Assembly (NCBI RefSeq): GCF_003852525.1
Contig: NZ_QAJL01000002.1
Coordinates: 574,629 to 638,628 of the forward strand
Length of the DNA stretch: 64,000 bases
DNA from: Pedobacter sp. KBW06
GTDB taxonomy: Bacteria > Bacteroidota > Bacteroidia > Sphingobacteriales > Sphingobacteriaceae
Reading direction: 5' to 3'
The notes beneath the pieces were generated by a model. It was not told the DNA's origin. It saw only the letters and a list, made by a program, of their open reading frames with translations, and made no database searches. The position numbers and the translations under genes are program-made. Of this stretch, positions 17,308-26,914 are shown piece after piece (positions within the stretch are counted from its first letter, which is position 1; each line of letters opens with the position of its first letter).

Positions 17308-20300
17308 ATGAATTATTCAAAAACCAACAACCTTACCGGCTGGATTTGTTTTCTGATCGCTACACTAACGTATGTCCTGACATTAGAACCCTCAGTGAGT
17401 TTCTGGGATTGCGGTGAGTTTATCGCTTCTGCCTTAAAAATGCAGGTAGTCCACCAACCGGGAGCCCCTTTGTTCCTGATGATCCAGCGGTTCTTCTCGC
17501 TCTTCGCTTTTGGTGATGTCACTAAAGTAGCCTACTTCATGAACGTAGGTTCTGCAATTGCCAGTGGTGCAACGATCTTATTCTTATTCTGGACCATCAC
17601 CGCACTGGCGAAAAAAGTCCTGGTAAAAGAAAACGAAGAAGTCAGCAAATCTAACCTGATCTCTATTATGGGTGCAGGTATCGTAGGTGCGCTTGCTTAT
17701 ACCTTTTCCGACAGCTTCTGGTTTTCGGCTGTAGAGTCTGAAGTATATGCACTTTCTTCCCTGTTCACCGCCATCGTATTCTGGGGGATCTTAAAATGGG
17801 AAGCCAATGCCAATGAACCCCGTGCAGACAGGTGGTTGTTGTTCATCGCTTATATTATGGGTTTATCCATCGGGATTCACTTATTGAACTTATTGACCAT
17901 TCCGGCAATTGCCTTTGTATATTATTTCAAGAAAACAAAAAACCCAACTACTTCAGGTACCATTAAAGCCGGAATTGTAGGGATTTTGATTCTTGCTGTG
18001 ATCCAGTATGGAATCATACAATACCTGGTTTCATTTGGTGCCTACTTTGACTTGTTCTTCGTAAACACCCTTGGAATGGGCTTCGGTACCGGTGTGATTT
18101 TCTTTGCCATCCTATTGATCGGAGGCCTTACCTGGGGAATCAGGTACTCCATTAAACACGAGAAAAAGATCCTTAACCTGGCTTTACTGTCTACGGTACT
18201 GATCATTTTTGGTTATGGCTCATTTGCGATGATCATTATCCGTGCAAAAGCAAATCCTAACCTGAACAACAGTTCTCCTGACAATGCCTTCTCTTTCTTA
18301 GGCTATCTGAACAGGGAACAATATGGCGACAGACCTTTATTATTTGGTCCTAACTATAATTCTCAGGGCGTAAACGTAGTAGAAGGAAAAACACTTTATA
18401 GAAAAGGTGCTGAAAAATATGAAGTAGCCGGTAAAAAGACCGAGTACGAATATGACAGAACCACTCCATTCCCTCGTATGTACAGCGATGATCCGGGTCA
18501 CGTTGCGTATTATAAAGACATGATGGGCTTTAGTGATGATCACTTCCCAAGTCTGATCGACAATGTCGGCTTCCTGATGTCTTACCAGATTGGACAGATG
18601 TACATGAGGTACTTTATGTGGAACTTTGTCGGCAGACAAAATGACGACCAGGGACAGGGCAGTATCTATGAAGGCCAATGGCTGAGTGGAATCAAGCCTA
18701 TCGACGGCATCATGCTTGGAGATCAGAAAAACCTGCCTCCTTCCATCACAGAGAGCAATGCTTACAACAGGTTCTTCTTCCTTCCTTTAATTATGGGATT
18801 GTTAGGTGCGATATGGCATTTCAAACGCAATCAGAAAGATGCGGGAATTGTTGGCCTTTTATTCTTCTTTACCGGTATTGCCATCGTATTGTACCTGAAT
18901 CAGAAACCAATGGAACCAAGGGAACGTGATTACGCTTACGCGGGCTCATTCTATGCCTTTGCCATCTGGGTCGGGTTTGGTGTCCTTGCCTTAAGGGAAT
19001 GGGTCTTTAAGAAAATGACCCCGGCCACCGGAGGGATCCTGGCAACGGTAGCGGGTTTATTTGCTGCGCCGATCATTATGGCTGCCCAGGGATGGGATGA
19101 CCATGACCGTTCTACGAAAATGGTTGCTCATGATATTGCAGTGGATTACCTGCAGTCCTGCGCGCCGAATGCCATCCTCTTTACTTATGGAGACAACGAT
19201 ACTTATCCCCTATGGTATGCACAGGAAGTGGAAAACATCAGACCGGATATCCGTTTGGTTAACCTGAGCTTATTTGATACCGATTGGTACATCAATGGAA
19301 TGAAACGCAAACAAAATGAATCTGCGCCACTTCCGATCAGCATGAAAGAATCTCAGTATGTTCAGGGAGAAAGAGACGTGATGTATTATCAGGATAAAGA
19401 TATCGCAGGAAATGTAGAATTAAAAACCATTGTAGAACTCCTGCTTTCTGAAAATAATGAGGATAAAGTTCCATTGAACGACGGAAGAAAAGTAAACTTC
19501 ATTCCAACAAAGAACTTTAAACTAACGATCAATAAAGCCGAGGCCATCAAAAACGGTGCGGCAACTGCAGCGGATTCTGCAAGGATCGCCCCTGCATTGG
19601 AATGGACTTTCAATAAAGGTTATGTAACCAAAGGAACGTTGGCCATGTTCGACATCCTGGTACATAACGACTGGAAGAGACCAATTTACTTTGCAAGTAC
19701 TGTTCCTTCTGATCAATACAACGGATTGGATAAATACCTGTATAATGAAGGCCTGGCTTTACGTCTGATGCCTTTCAAACCGGATACTGCGGCTGCTAAA
19801 AATGAGCAGCTTAATATTGCGCCACTATACAACAATGTGATGAACAAGTTTGTATGGGGTAATGTTAAAAACGCAAAATACCTGGACACACAATCAGGTG
19901 ATGACATTTCAATCTTCACGAATGTATTCAACAATACTGTTTCAGGATTACTTAAAGAAGGTAAAACAGAAGATGCTAAAAAGGTAGTGAACCGTTATTT
20001 TGAAGTGATGCCGGAGAAATTCTATGGCATGCGTTCTATGATGGGTGCTTATTTTATGGCAGAAAACCTATACCTGCTGAATGATCAGAAAAGAGCAAAC
20101 GCATTGATTGAAAGGTCAGCTACCTATATTGAAAAAGAACTGACTTACCTTGCCGATGTTTCTCAAAGCAAGAAGAAGTTTGTAGGTGGACAAAACGTTC
20201 AGCTGGGCATGTCCTTCCTGAACCAGATGGCAAGAACTGCTGCTGAATACAAGCAAACAAAACTCAGCAAGGACCTGAATGATAAGTTTGCGATGTTAGA

Positions 20301-20337
20301 AGCGAGATTCTCTGCTTTCTTTCCACCGCAACAATAA
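17308..20337 (+). CDS. DUF2723 polytopic membrane protein, predicted protein O-mannosyltransferase-like
   Basis: The first ATG with a sensible N-terminus is at 17308 (MNYSKTNNLTGW). The 1009-residue protein has the DUF2723 signature at the start: TLEPSVSFWDCGEFIASALKMQVVHQPGAPLFLM. About a dozen membrane segments and a large soluble C-terminal half follow. The family is related to eukaryotic TMEM260 and GT-C glycosyltransferases, with the acidic D-x-G-E motif in the first loop as likely catalytic site. In Bacteroidota it is often linked to general protein O-glycosylation, but I infer this from family knowledge, not from the neighbours. A bidirectional terminator follows. Confidence 0.85.
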   Translation: MNYSKTNNLTGWICFLIATLTYVLTLEPSVSFWDCGEFIASALKMQVVHQPGAPLFLMIQRFFSLFAFGDVTKVAYFMNVGSAIASGATILFLFWTITALAKKVLVKENEEVSKSNLISIMGAGIVGALAYTFSDSFWFSAVESEVYALSSLFTAIVFWGILKWEANANEPRADRWLLFIAYIMGLSIGIHLLNLLTIPAIAFVYYFKKTKNPTTSGTIKAGIVGILILAVIQYGIIQYLVSFGAYFDLFFVNTLGMGFGTGVIFFAILLIGGLTWGIRYSIKHEKKILNLALLSTVLIIFGYGSFAMIIIRAKANPNLNNSSPDNAFSFLGYLNREQYGDRPLLFGPNYNSQGVNVVEGKTLYRKGAEKYEVAGKKTEYEYDRTTPFPRMYSDDPGHVAYYKDMMGFSDDHFPSLIDNVGFLMSYQIGQMYMRYFMWNFVGRQNDDQGQGSIYEGQWLSGIKPIDGIMLGDQKNLPPSITESNAYNRFFFLPLIMGLLGAIWHFKRNQKDAGIVGLLFFFTGIAIVLYLNQKPMEPRERDYAYAGSFYAFAIWVGFGVLALREWVFKKMTPATGGILATVAGLFAAPIIMAAQGWDDHDRSTKMVAHDIAVDYLQSCAPNAILFTYGDNDTYPLWYAQEVENIRPDIRLVNLSLFDTDWYINGMKRKQNESAPLPISMKESQYVQGERDVMYYQDKDIAGNVELKTIVELLLSENNEDKVPLNDGRKVNFIPTKNFKLTINKAEAIKNGAATAADSARIAPALEWTFNKGYVTKGTLAMFDILVHNDWKRPIYFASTVPSDQYNGLDKYLYNEGLALRLMPFKPDTAAAKNEQLNIAPLYNNVMNKFVWGNVKNAKYLDTQSGDDISIFTNVFNNTVSGLLKEGKTEDAKKVVNRYFEVMPEKFYGMRSMMGAYFMAENLYLLNDQKRANALIERSATYIEKELTYLADVSQSKKKFVGGQNVQLGMSFLNQMARTAAEYKQTKLSKDLNDKFAMLEARFSAFFPPQQ

Positions 20338-20347
20338 GATTTCAACT

Positions 20348-20391
20348 CCATAAAAAAAGAGCATTCCAATTGGGATGCTCTTTTTTTATGG
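20348..20391. terminator. Bidirectional intrinsic terminator
   Basis: CCATAAAAAAAGAGCAT (from 20348) pairs with the sequence ending ATGCTCTTTTTTTATGG (to 20391), with A- and T-runs on both sides. It separates the convergent DUF2723 and serine hydrolase genes. Confidence 0.92.
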
Positions 20392-20404
20392 AATGCTGTT
20401 TAGG

Positions 20405-21601
20405 CTATTCAGGAAAGGTAAAAGGCAATCCTGATAAGTAACGGCTGATCTTACGATAGGGATAATCTCCGGCTCCTCTAAGGGCAAACTGAACGATAAT
20501 GGTATGTGTTAAGGGATCAACATATAAACGTTGCCCACGCATTCCCTCTGCGGCGAAATCACCATTGACTCCTTCCTGGGGAAGCCACCACAAATAGTTT
20601 TGCCGCGTCTTCTGCCAGCCTTTTACCGGAATTGCAGGATCAGACTTTGCATGAACAGATTGTGCTACCCAGTCTTCAGGAACGACCTGATGCCCGTTAT
20701 ACTTCCCCTTATTCAGGTACAACCTCCCGATTTTGGCCAGATCTATGGCTGTTGCCTGAAACCTGCTCGCGGTATTTGCCAATCCATCAACATGGTCCAG
20801 TCCCCAGCTTGCCCGGTGTGCGGCTCCGATTTTTTTCCAGATGTGATCCTGAAAGTAAGTGGCGGTCTTTTCCCCGGTTGCCTGCTCCAATGCCCAGCTG
20901 AGTAACATGACATCAACGCTTTTATACTTCCAGATCTTTCCCGGAGGATGAGCTGCTTTAAGCTTAGACAGCTCTTTTTTAAGATCCCGGGTATAATAGT
21001 ATTTGGCCTCATCTGATAAAAAGGCAGCAATCAGTCCACCCTCAATGCCACTGAACTCCAGTCCTGATTTCATTTCCATCAGGTTCCTTAAAGTGATCTG
21101 GTCAAATGCAGGGTTCTCTTTCAATTCAGGAATATAGGTCAGCAGATGGTCGTCCAGGCTTTTGATCTTTCCTTCTTCAATTGCCTGTCCCAACATGATC
21201 GAGACCATTGACTTGGCTACGGAAAAAAGTGTGGTTAAGCCCGTATCACTATAGCCCGGCTTAAACTTCTGGTAAATCACTGTATCATTCCTGATCACCA
21301 TAAAAAGGCAGATCTTTCCTGCTTCCAGATAATCTTTAAAAGGCATGCTTTTTTTATCCCGGTCAAAGACCAGGATCGTATCCAGGTCATTCCTCATCCT
21401 TTCTGCTTTTACGAAATGAAAAGGGCTATCTGCCGGATTGACGAACGTTTGTGGATATAGCTTATAGGTTTCCGCAGCAGGCGTCTGGTAGCGTAAAACA
21501 CGGATCAGTTCCGGCCGCCGGATGAAGAGGATACAAAGGACCAGTACAAAAAGGGAGAGCATCCCGGCAAGGCCATATCCGATTTTCTTTATCATACGCA
21601 T
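20405..21601 (-). CDS. Serine hydrolase, class C beta-lactamase-like
   Basis: The 398-residue protein has an N-terminal hydrophobic segment (about residues 8-27) that serves as signal or anchor. The active-site tetrad S127-V-A-K130 is clear, with YKSVD as the probable second motif (Tyr-x-Ser) and a C-terminal segment that would carry the third. This is the penicillin-binding-protein/esterase EstB/6-aminohexanoate hydrolase superfamily; the substrate cannot be told. Starts at 21601 or two codons later (MIKKIGYG) are both possible. It lies downstream of accA beyond a terminator. Confidence 0.85.
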   Translation of the reverse strand: MRMIKKIGYGLAGMLSLFVLVLCILFIRRPELIRVLRYQTPAAETYKLYPQTFVNPADSPFHFVKAERMRNDLDTILVFDRDKKSMPFKDYLEAGKICLFMVIRNDTVIYQKFKPGYSDTGLTTLFSVAKSMVSIMLGQAIEEGKIKSLDDHLLTYIPELKENPAFDQITLRNLMEMKSGLEFSGIEGGLIAAFLSDEAKYYYTRDLKKELSKLKAAHPPGKIWKYKSVDVMLLSWALEQATGEKTATYFQDHIWKKIGAAHRASWGLDHVDGLANTASRFQATAIDLAKIGRLYLNKGKYNGHQVVPEDWVAQSVHAKSDPAIPVKGWQKTRQNYLWWLPQEGVNGDFAAEGMRGQRLYVDPLTHTIIVQFALRGAGDYPYRKISRYLSGLPFTFPE

Positions 21602-21616
21602 TTATAGAAAGTATTA

Positions 21617-21659
21617 AAAAGAAAAAGGCCGCAGTGTTGAGTTGCAGCCTTTTTCTTTT
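21617..21659 (-). terminator. Intrinsic terminator after accA
   Basis: AAAAGAAAAAGGC (21617-21629) is the exact reverse complement of 21647-21659, with a further GCA/TGC pairing inside. On the minus strand the stem ends in a long T-rich run, as for a terminator downstream of accA. Confidence 0.85.
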
Positions 21660-21676
21660 GATTTCTTTATAATGAT

Positions 21677-22639
21677 TTATTCGTTTACCACACCCATTGC
21701 ACAGAATTTATCAATTCTCTTGGTGATCATGGCATCCGTTTTTAATTTTTTAAGTTCTTTCAGGTCTTTTAAGATCTGTTCTTTCACTGTTTCGCCCATT
21801 GCCTCAGGATTCTGGTGTGCACCTCCCAGTGGCTCTTTAATGATGCCATCAATCAGTTGATTGTTGTACATATCATCGGAAGTCAGCTTCAGGCATTCTG
21901 CTGCTCTTTCTTTGTAATCCCAGCTGCGCCATAAAATAGAAGAGCAGGATTCCGGAGAAATTACAGAGTACCAGGTATGTTCCAACATATAGACACGGTC
22001 GCCGATTCCGATTCCCAACGCACCGCCCGAAGCGCCTTCACCTACTACAAAACATAGGATTGGTACTTTTAGCACGGACATCTCCAACAGGTTACGTGCA
22101 ATTGCTTCTCCCTGTCCGCGTTCTTCCGCTTCCAGTCCGGGATAAGCACCCATCGTATCAATAAAAGAAATAACCGGTTTATTGAACTTCTCAGCAAGGC
22201 GCATTAAACGCAATGCTTTTCTATATCCTTCAGGATTGGCCATTCCGAAGTTACGGTACTGGCGTTCTTTCGTGTTTTTACCTTTCTGGTGTCCGATCAC
22301 CATTACGGTCTGTCCGGCAATGCTTGCAAAACCGCCAATAATGGCTTTATCGTCCTTTACAGTCCTGTCGCCATGCATTTCGATGAAATCATCGCAGATC
22401 ATGCTGATGTAATCCAGGGTTTGAGGCCTTTCAGGATGACGTGACATCTGAACTTTCTGCCATCCGGTAAGGTGGCTGTAAAGCGTTAACTGAGTCTCAG
22501 CTAACTTCTCTTCCAGTTCAGCTAGTGTCGCAGACATATCTACTTTGGTTTTATCGGCAACCTGTTTAACCTTTTCAATTTGCTGCGCCAATTCAGCTAA
22601 AGGTTTTTCGAAATCAAATGATGTTTTTATCTGTTCCAT
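21677..22639 (-). CDS. accA: Acetyl-CoA carboxylase carboxyltransferase subunit alpha
   Basis: The 320-residue protein matches AccA throughout: an N-terminal helical region, [52 protein letters not shown] and [19 protein letters not shown]. It transfers the carboxyl group from biotin to acetyl-CoA together with AccD, the first committed step of fatty acid synthesis. accD is not in the window. Length is normal. It is a single gene with a terminator downstream. Confidence 0.97.
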   Translation of the reverse strand: MEQIKTSFDFEKPLAELAQQIEKVKQVADKTKVDMSATLAELEEKLAETQLTLYSHLTGWQKVQMSRHPERPQTLDYISMICDDFIEMHGDRTVKDDKAIIGGFASIAGQTVMVIGHQKGKNTKERQYRNFGMANPEGYRKALRLMRLAEKFNKPVISFIDTMGAYPGLEAEERGQGEAIARNLLEMSVLKVPILCFVVGEGASGGALGIGIGDRVYMLEHTWYSVISPESCSSILWRSWDYKERAAECLKLTSDDMYNNQLIDGIIKEPLGGAHQNPEAMGETVKEQILKDLKELKKLKTDAMITKRIDKFCAMGVVNE

Positions 22640-22667
22640 AAGTGGGCTGTAAAAATAGACATTTTAT

Positions 22668-24203
22668 TTAAAACTTCGCAGGCACCCCGGGTTTAGGTAA
22701 AGATTTTAATATAAATTCACGGATATGGCGGTTTCCTTTAGCGAGATCTTCCTTCCTTAAATACATCATATGGCCGCTTTCATAGCCTTCAAAGCTCAAT
22801 CTGTCTTTTAATCTGCCTCCCGGATCTAATTGCCACATGCTGTACTTTGCATTAAAATAATCGCATGCACCATCAAAATATCCCGACTGCACCATCACAT
22901 TCAGATATGGATTTTGTGCCATTGCCTGTCGTAAGTTCTCTCCGGTCCTGTCGTTACTATTGTCCCAGGGCCTTACCGAACCAAACATATTGTACTTCAG
23001 GTCCGTTTTATAATTCAGCTCATTTCTAAGGTACATATTGATGGCAGGGGTAAAAGAATGCAACCAGGAAGTCAGCTCCGCATTGTAATCCGGGCGTTCA
23101 CCCCCATCACTTTTATCGATCCCTTTATACCTGGAATCCAAACGGCCCACGGTAAAACCTTTATCCCGCAGCAGCTCTTTCCAGAAAAAGTTCGTCGACA
23201 CATCCAGGTTATATTGTAAGATCACCTTTTCCGAAATTCCGGAATAGCGCGCCATCTTTGCCGCAATTTCTTTCTTTTTTTGTTCCGTCAGGAAATTGCC
23301 CCTCGCCATTGCCGGCAACAGCTCATTGATGGTAAACTCCTCCACTTCCGGTAGAAATGCCTCCAGTTTTTTCGACTGCAAATCTGCGGGAAGAGCTTTG
23401 TGATACCAGGCAGTAGCGGCATAATACGGCCAGCGTAAAGCTGCCTCTACAGGTCCGCTGCGCTCAATCCCCAGTTCTGTAGGAGAGACCAGGATCACAC
23501 CGTTTAAATACATCCATTGGGAATTCTGAAGCTCCAGTGCCAGTCCCGAAACGCGGGTAGTTCCATAGCTCTCCCCGATCAGGAATTTAGGAGATGCCCA
23601 TCGGTTGCTCCTCGTCACAAAAGTATTGATCCATTCTGCGAGGTATTTGATATCGGCATTAACCCCAAAAAACTTAGTTCCCGGAACATCTTTATTTGTT
23701 GGTCTTGAATACCCCGTATTGACCGGGTCGATGTAAATGATATCTGCAACATCGAGGATGGAGTTCGGATTTTCTTTATACCCATAAGGTTGCACCGGAT
23801 ACCCTTCATCGTCGATCTTTAAGACTACGGGTCCGGTATAGGCGATGTGCATCCATACAGAAGCAGAACCCGGGCCTCCGTTAAAGGAGATCACCAATGG
23901 CCTGCTGTCGCGGTTTTGAACATCGGAACGTTCATAATAAGTGTAAAACAGACCTGCAATTGCTTTTCCCTCTTCATCCCATACCGGCAGGGTTCCGGCA
24001 GTTGCCTTATAGGCAATGCGCTGTCCGTTGATGGTGGCCTGATGTTGGGTAACGACTGAACTTTCAGGAACGATGGTTCTTGAAGGGCTTACCGGTTCGG
24101 TCTTTGCAGTTGGTTCAGCTTTCGTTACGGGAGCTTTTTGTGCATATGAAATGTTAAAACAGCATACACAGGCCAATGCAAGGGTAAATACTTTTGTTCT
24201 CAT
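22668..24203 (-). CDS. S10 family serine carboxypeptidase-like peptidase, secreted
   Basis: The start at 24203 gives a clear signal peptide (MRTKVFTLALACVCCFNISYAQ). The oxyanion block NGGPGSASVWMH, the nucleophile S212 in GESYG, an Asp in DGACDY and the His of GHMMY form the S10 catalytic set. The family removes C-terminal residues from peptides in acid conditions; bacterial members are periplasmic. It lies 28 bases upstream of accA on the same strand and 81 bases below the surface amylase gene, but I see no functional link to either. Confidence 0.9.
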   Translation of the reverse strand: MRTKVFTLALACVCCFNISYAQKAPVTKAEPTAKTEPVSPSRTIVPESSVVTQHQATINGQRIAYKATAGTLPVWDEEGKAIAGLFYTYYERSDVQNRDSRPLVISFNGGPGSASVWMHIAYTGPVVLKIDDEGYPVQPYGYKENPNSILDVADIIYIDPVNTGYSRPTNKDVPGTKFFGVNADIKYLAEWINTFVTRSNRWASPKFLIGESYGTTRVSGLALELQNSQWMYLNGVILVSPTELGIERSGPVEAALRWPYYAATAWYHKALPADLQSKKLEAFLPEVEEFTINELLPAMARGNFLTEQKKKEIAAKMARYSGISEKVILQYNLDVSTNFFWKELLRDKGFTVGRLDSRYKGIDKSDGGERPDYNAELTSWLHSFTPAINMYLRNELNYKTDLKYNMFGSVRPWDNSNDRTGENLRQAMAQNPYLNVMVQSGYFDGACDYFNAKYSMWQLDPGGRLKDRLSFEGYESGHMMYLRKEDLAKGNRHIREFILKSLPKPGVPAKF

Positions 24204-24284
24204 TAGTGGTTTAGGTTGGTTTATGCATATAAATATCAAACTAAACACAATCAATGCATCCTATGCTTTAAAATTGTTACTCTT

Positions 24285-26891
24285 TTATCTGAGATACAGA
24301 GGCTTCCTGCTATATATATGGTATTCGCCGGGGCTCAGTGTTTTTGTATAAGTATTTCCGTTAAGGCTCAGCGTATTTCCTCCCGGCCATTCCTGCCATT
24401 GCCCGGGCTGTCCGAAATCAACGCTAAGTATTTGTTCCTTCACATCAAAATTACCAACCACCACTACTGTATTGTCTGCATTCGTTAATTTCAGGTATTT
24501 GGCAGGCCCGCTAAGTTGATACGTTGGGATACCCGTTTTGAAAATGGAATTGTTCGTTTTATAATTGATCAGGCTGGCATAGGCTGCCTTCAAAGAGAAA
24601 CGTGCCGCCTGTCCGAGGTAGTCCCAGTGGATCGGTTTTTCGCCCGTTCTTCCGTTTTGTTCTATGGATACTTCATAACCCAGTTCTCCAAACTGCCACA
24701 ACATCTTCGGCCCCGGAACAGAAAAGAAAAATGCTGCCGCCATCTCCTGACGCTTCAATGCGGTGGCCAGGTTTTTCACACTATAATTTCCCGAAGCATT
24801 GCCATAGCTCAGGTTTTTAAACATGAGCCGCTCTTCATCATGGCTCTCCATATAGCTGACCAGATTCTCCGACCTGCTAAAGCCATGCGTCCCGGAGAAA
24901 ATGCGGGAGAAATCGGAGTTTTCCTGATAGCCCATCGTTGCCTGATTGAAACTTGCATTCACATTGTTCCAGAACATCATCCCTTCCTCAGAAAGTTCTT
25001 TTTCCTCCGCATCTGCAGCAAAATGTTCCAGAATGACATAGAAATTATCCGGATTATTGGTTTTAATAAATGAATTATAGTCTTTCCAGATCGCTACCCT
25101 ACCCGGATCATAAGCACTCCATGCAGAAACGCCCGCATCCGTAGTTCCGGAGTTCTTTTGAGTGAAGCCTTTGGAAAGGTCAAACCTGAAACCATCGATC
25201 TGGTAGGTATCCATCCAGAACTTCAGCACATTTCGGACAAAGCTTTTCGTAGCCGGACTTTCATGGTTAAAGTCGTAACCCACATTAAAAGGATGGGTGG
25301 GCGTTGCATTAAACCAGGGGCTATTTGCCGCAGGTTTCCCGGAAGCTTCATCAAAGTACAATTGCACCATCGGCGACTGCCCAAAGGAATGGTTCAGCAC
25401 CATATCCATGATCACGGCAATCCCCCGCCCATGGCACTCGTCTATGAATTGTTGTAATGCCGTCTTTGTTCCGTAATATTTATCCGGAGCAAAATAGAAG
25501 GAAGGGTTATATCCCCAACTGGAATTCCCCTCAAATTCATTGACCGGCATCAGTTCGATTGCATTCACATGGAGCTTACTGAGGTAGTCCAGTGTATCCC
25601 TCAGGGTATTGTAATTTGCATTTTTAAGAAAATCGCGAAGGTGGAGTTCGTAGATCACCAGATCGTTCTTTTCCGGTCTTTTAAAGTTTTTGTATTTCCA
25701 GGAATAAGCAGGCTGACTGCTCTGCATTACGCTCAGGATGCCCGAAGTCTTTCCCATTGGATAAGGCATGATGGAAGGGTAGCTCGAAGATGGAATTGCC
25801 CCATCATACTGAGGATCGATCACTTTTTCTGTATAAGGATCCGCAATTCTTAATTTGCCCTCTACTAAATATTGATAGGCATATTCCTTACCGGGCTGTA
25901 AATTATCAATCTGAACCCACCATTTGTTGCCATCGGGTGTCCTTTTCATAAAATAAGGAAGGCCAGACTGCCAGTCGTTAAAATCGCCTATGGCATAAAC
26001 ATATTGTTTGAAAGGGGCATATAAAGTAAGAATCGCCGATTTTCCACCATTGATAAAGACCACTCCTTCCTTTGCCCCTGCCGGCAATTCGGCCGTCTCC
26101 ACAGCTCCGTTTAAAAGGAAAGTAAAAGATCGTTCTATGGTAGTCGTACCATCTGTTCCGCTCAGTTTCAGCTCGTGTCTTCCCGCAGCGTTCACTTTGA
26201 CCTTTCCACTGATCTCTTTTGCATTTGTTGCCGAGGCAAAACCAACGCCATCCAGAGAAAGGTTCAATGTAGCTGCTTTTGAGGCAGCGCCGCTAACGCT
26301 CAGCTCCTCTCCGATCATTTGAATGCTGATCACCGGAACGGGATTGAAAGTAGGTTCAAATTCAGGAAGCTTAAACCTTATGCCGAGTTGATTGGCTTCA
26401 TAAATGGGCAGGTATAGATCACTTTGGTCTTTGTTTCGTCCAACAATCTTTCCATCAGCAGTGCGGAACAACATCACCAGCTGGAGGATCTTCTCTCCCA
26501 TTGGCACACCATAAAAACTCCGGGGACTCAGGCTGATTTGAAATTTCCCATTTCCAATGGCGGTCATTTTTGCCGCCGGGTCCGGGCTGCTGAAAGATGC
26601 ACTTTTCAGATATTTCCAGTCGGCCGCTCCGGTACTTTTGTCGGTAATAACCCCGGTATAGATATAGATGTCTGCGGAAGTATTTTGTAAAGCAGCATTC
26701 CCTTTGGCAGCATCAAAAGTAAGGGTAAAAGTTTCATCCGCTGTGGGGAAATCTGTGGAAGTGGTCAGCAAACCAGTCTGTGAAATGACTACCGGTGCTG
26801 TTGTTCCGGGATCTTTACCAATTGGATCCGACTTCCTGCAGGCTGCAGCGAATACCATAAAAATCAATAAAAGGGCATATGTTTTTCTCAT
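24285..26891 (-). CDS. GH13 alpha-amylase family lipoprotein with N-terminal binding-type domains
   Basis: The 868-residue protein has a lipoprotein signal with Cys18 (FAAAC). About 300 residues of beta-sandwich domains follow; one (about 270-370) resembles an E-set/CBM48 domain (VYAIGDFNDWQ). The GH13 barrel has nucleophile D571 (GFRFDLS), acid E622 (VILEHF) and D685 (ESHDEER), and LNHSF as conserved region I. It is probably anchored at the outer membrane as a functional counterpart of SusG, cutting starch or pullulan outside the cell. It is the last gene of the maltodextrin locus, 23 bases behind the MFS gene. Confidence 0.88.
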   Translation of the reverse strand: MRKTYALLLIFMVFAAACRKSDPIGKDPGTTAPVVISQTGLLTTSTDFPTADETFTLTFDAAKGNAALQNTSADIYIYTGVITDKSTGAADWKYLKSASFSSPDPAAKMTAIGNGKFQISLSPRSFYGVPMGEKILQLVMLFRTADGKIVGRNKDQSDLYLPIYEANQLGIRFKLPEFEPTFNPVPVISIQMIGEELSVSGAASKAATLNLSLDGVGFASATNAKEISGKVKVNAAGRHELKLSGTDGTTTIERSFTFLLNGAVETAELPAGAKEGVVFINGGKSAILTLYAPFKQYVYAIGDFNDWQSGLPYFMKRTPDGNKWWVQIDNLQPGKEYAYQYLVEGKLRIADPYTEKVIDPQYDGAIPSSSYPSIMPYPMGKTSGILSVMQSSQPAYSWKYKNFKRPEKNDLVIYELHLRDFLKNANYNTLRDTLDYLSKLHVNAIELMPVNEFEGNSSWGYNPSFYFAPDKYYGTKTALQQFIDECHGRGIAVIMDMVLNHSFGQSPMVQLYFDEASGKPAANSPWFNATPTHPFNVGYDFNHESPATKSFVRNVLKFWMDTYQIDGFRFDLSKGFTQKNSGTTDAGVSAWSAYDPGRVAIWKDYNSFIKTNNPDNFYVILEHFAADAEEKELSEEGMMFWNNVNASFNQATMGYQENSDFSRIFSGTHGFSRSENLVSYMESHDEERLMFKNLSYGNASGNYSVKNLATALKRQEMAAAFFFSVPGPKMLWQFGELGYEVSIEQNGRTGEKPIHWDYLGQAARFSLKAAYASLINYKTNNSIFKTGIPTYQLSGPAKYLKLTNADNTVVVVGNFDVKEQILSVDFGQPGQWQEWPGGNTLSLNGNTYTKTLSPGEYHIYSRKPLYLR

Positions 26892-26914
26892 GGTATTCGT
26901 TTCAGCGTTTAGTT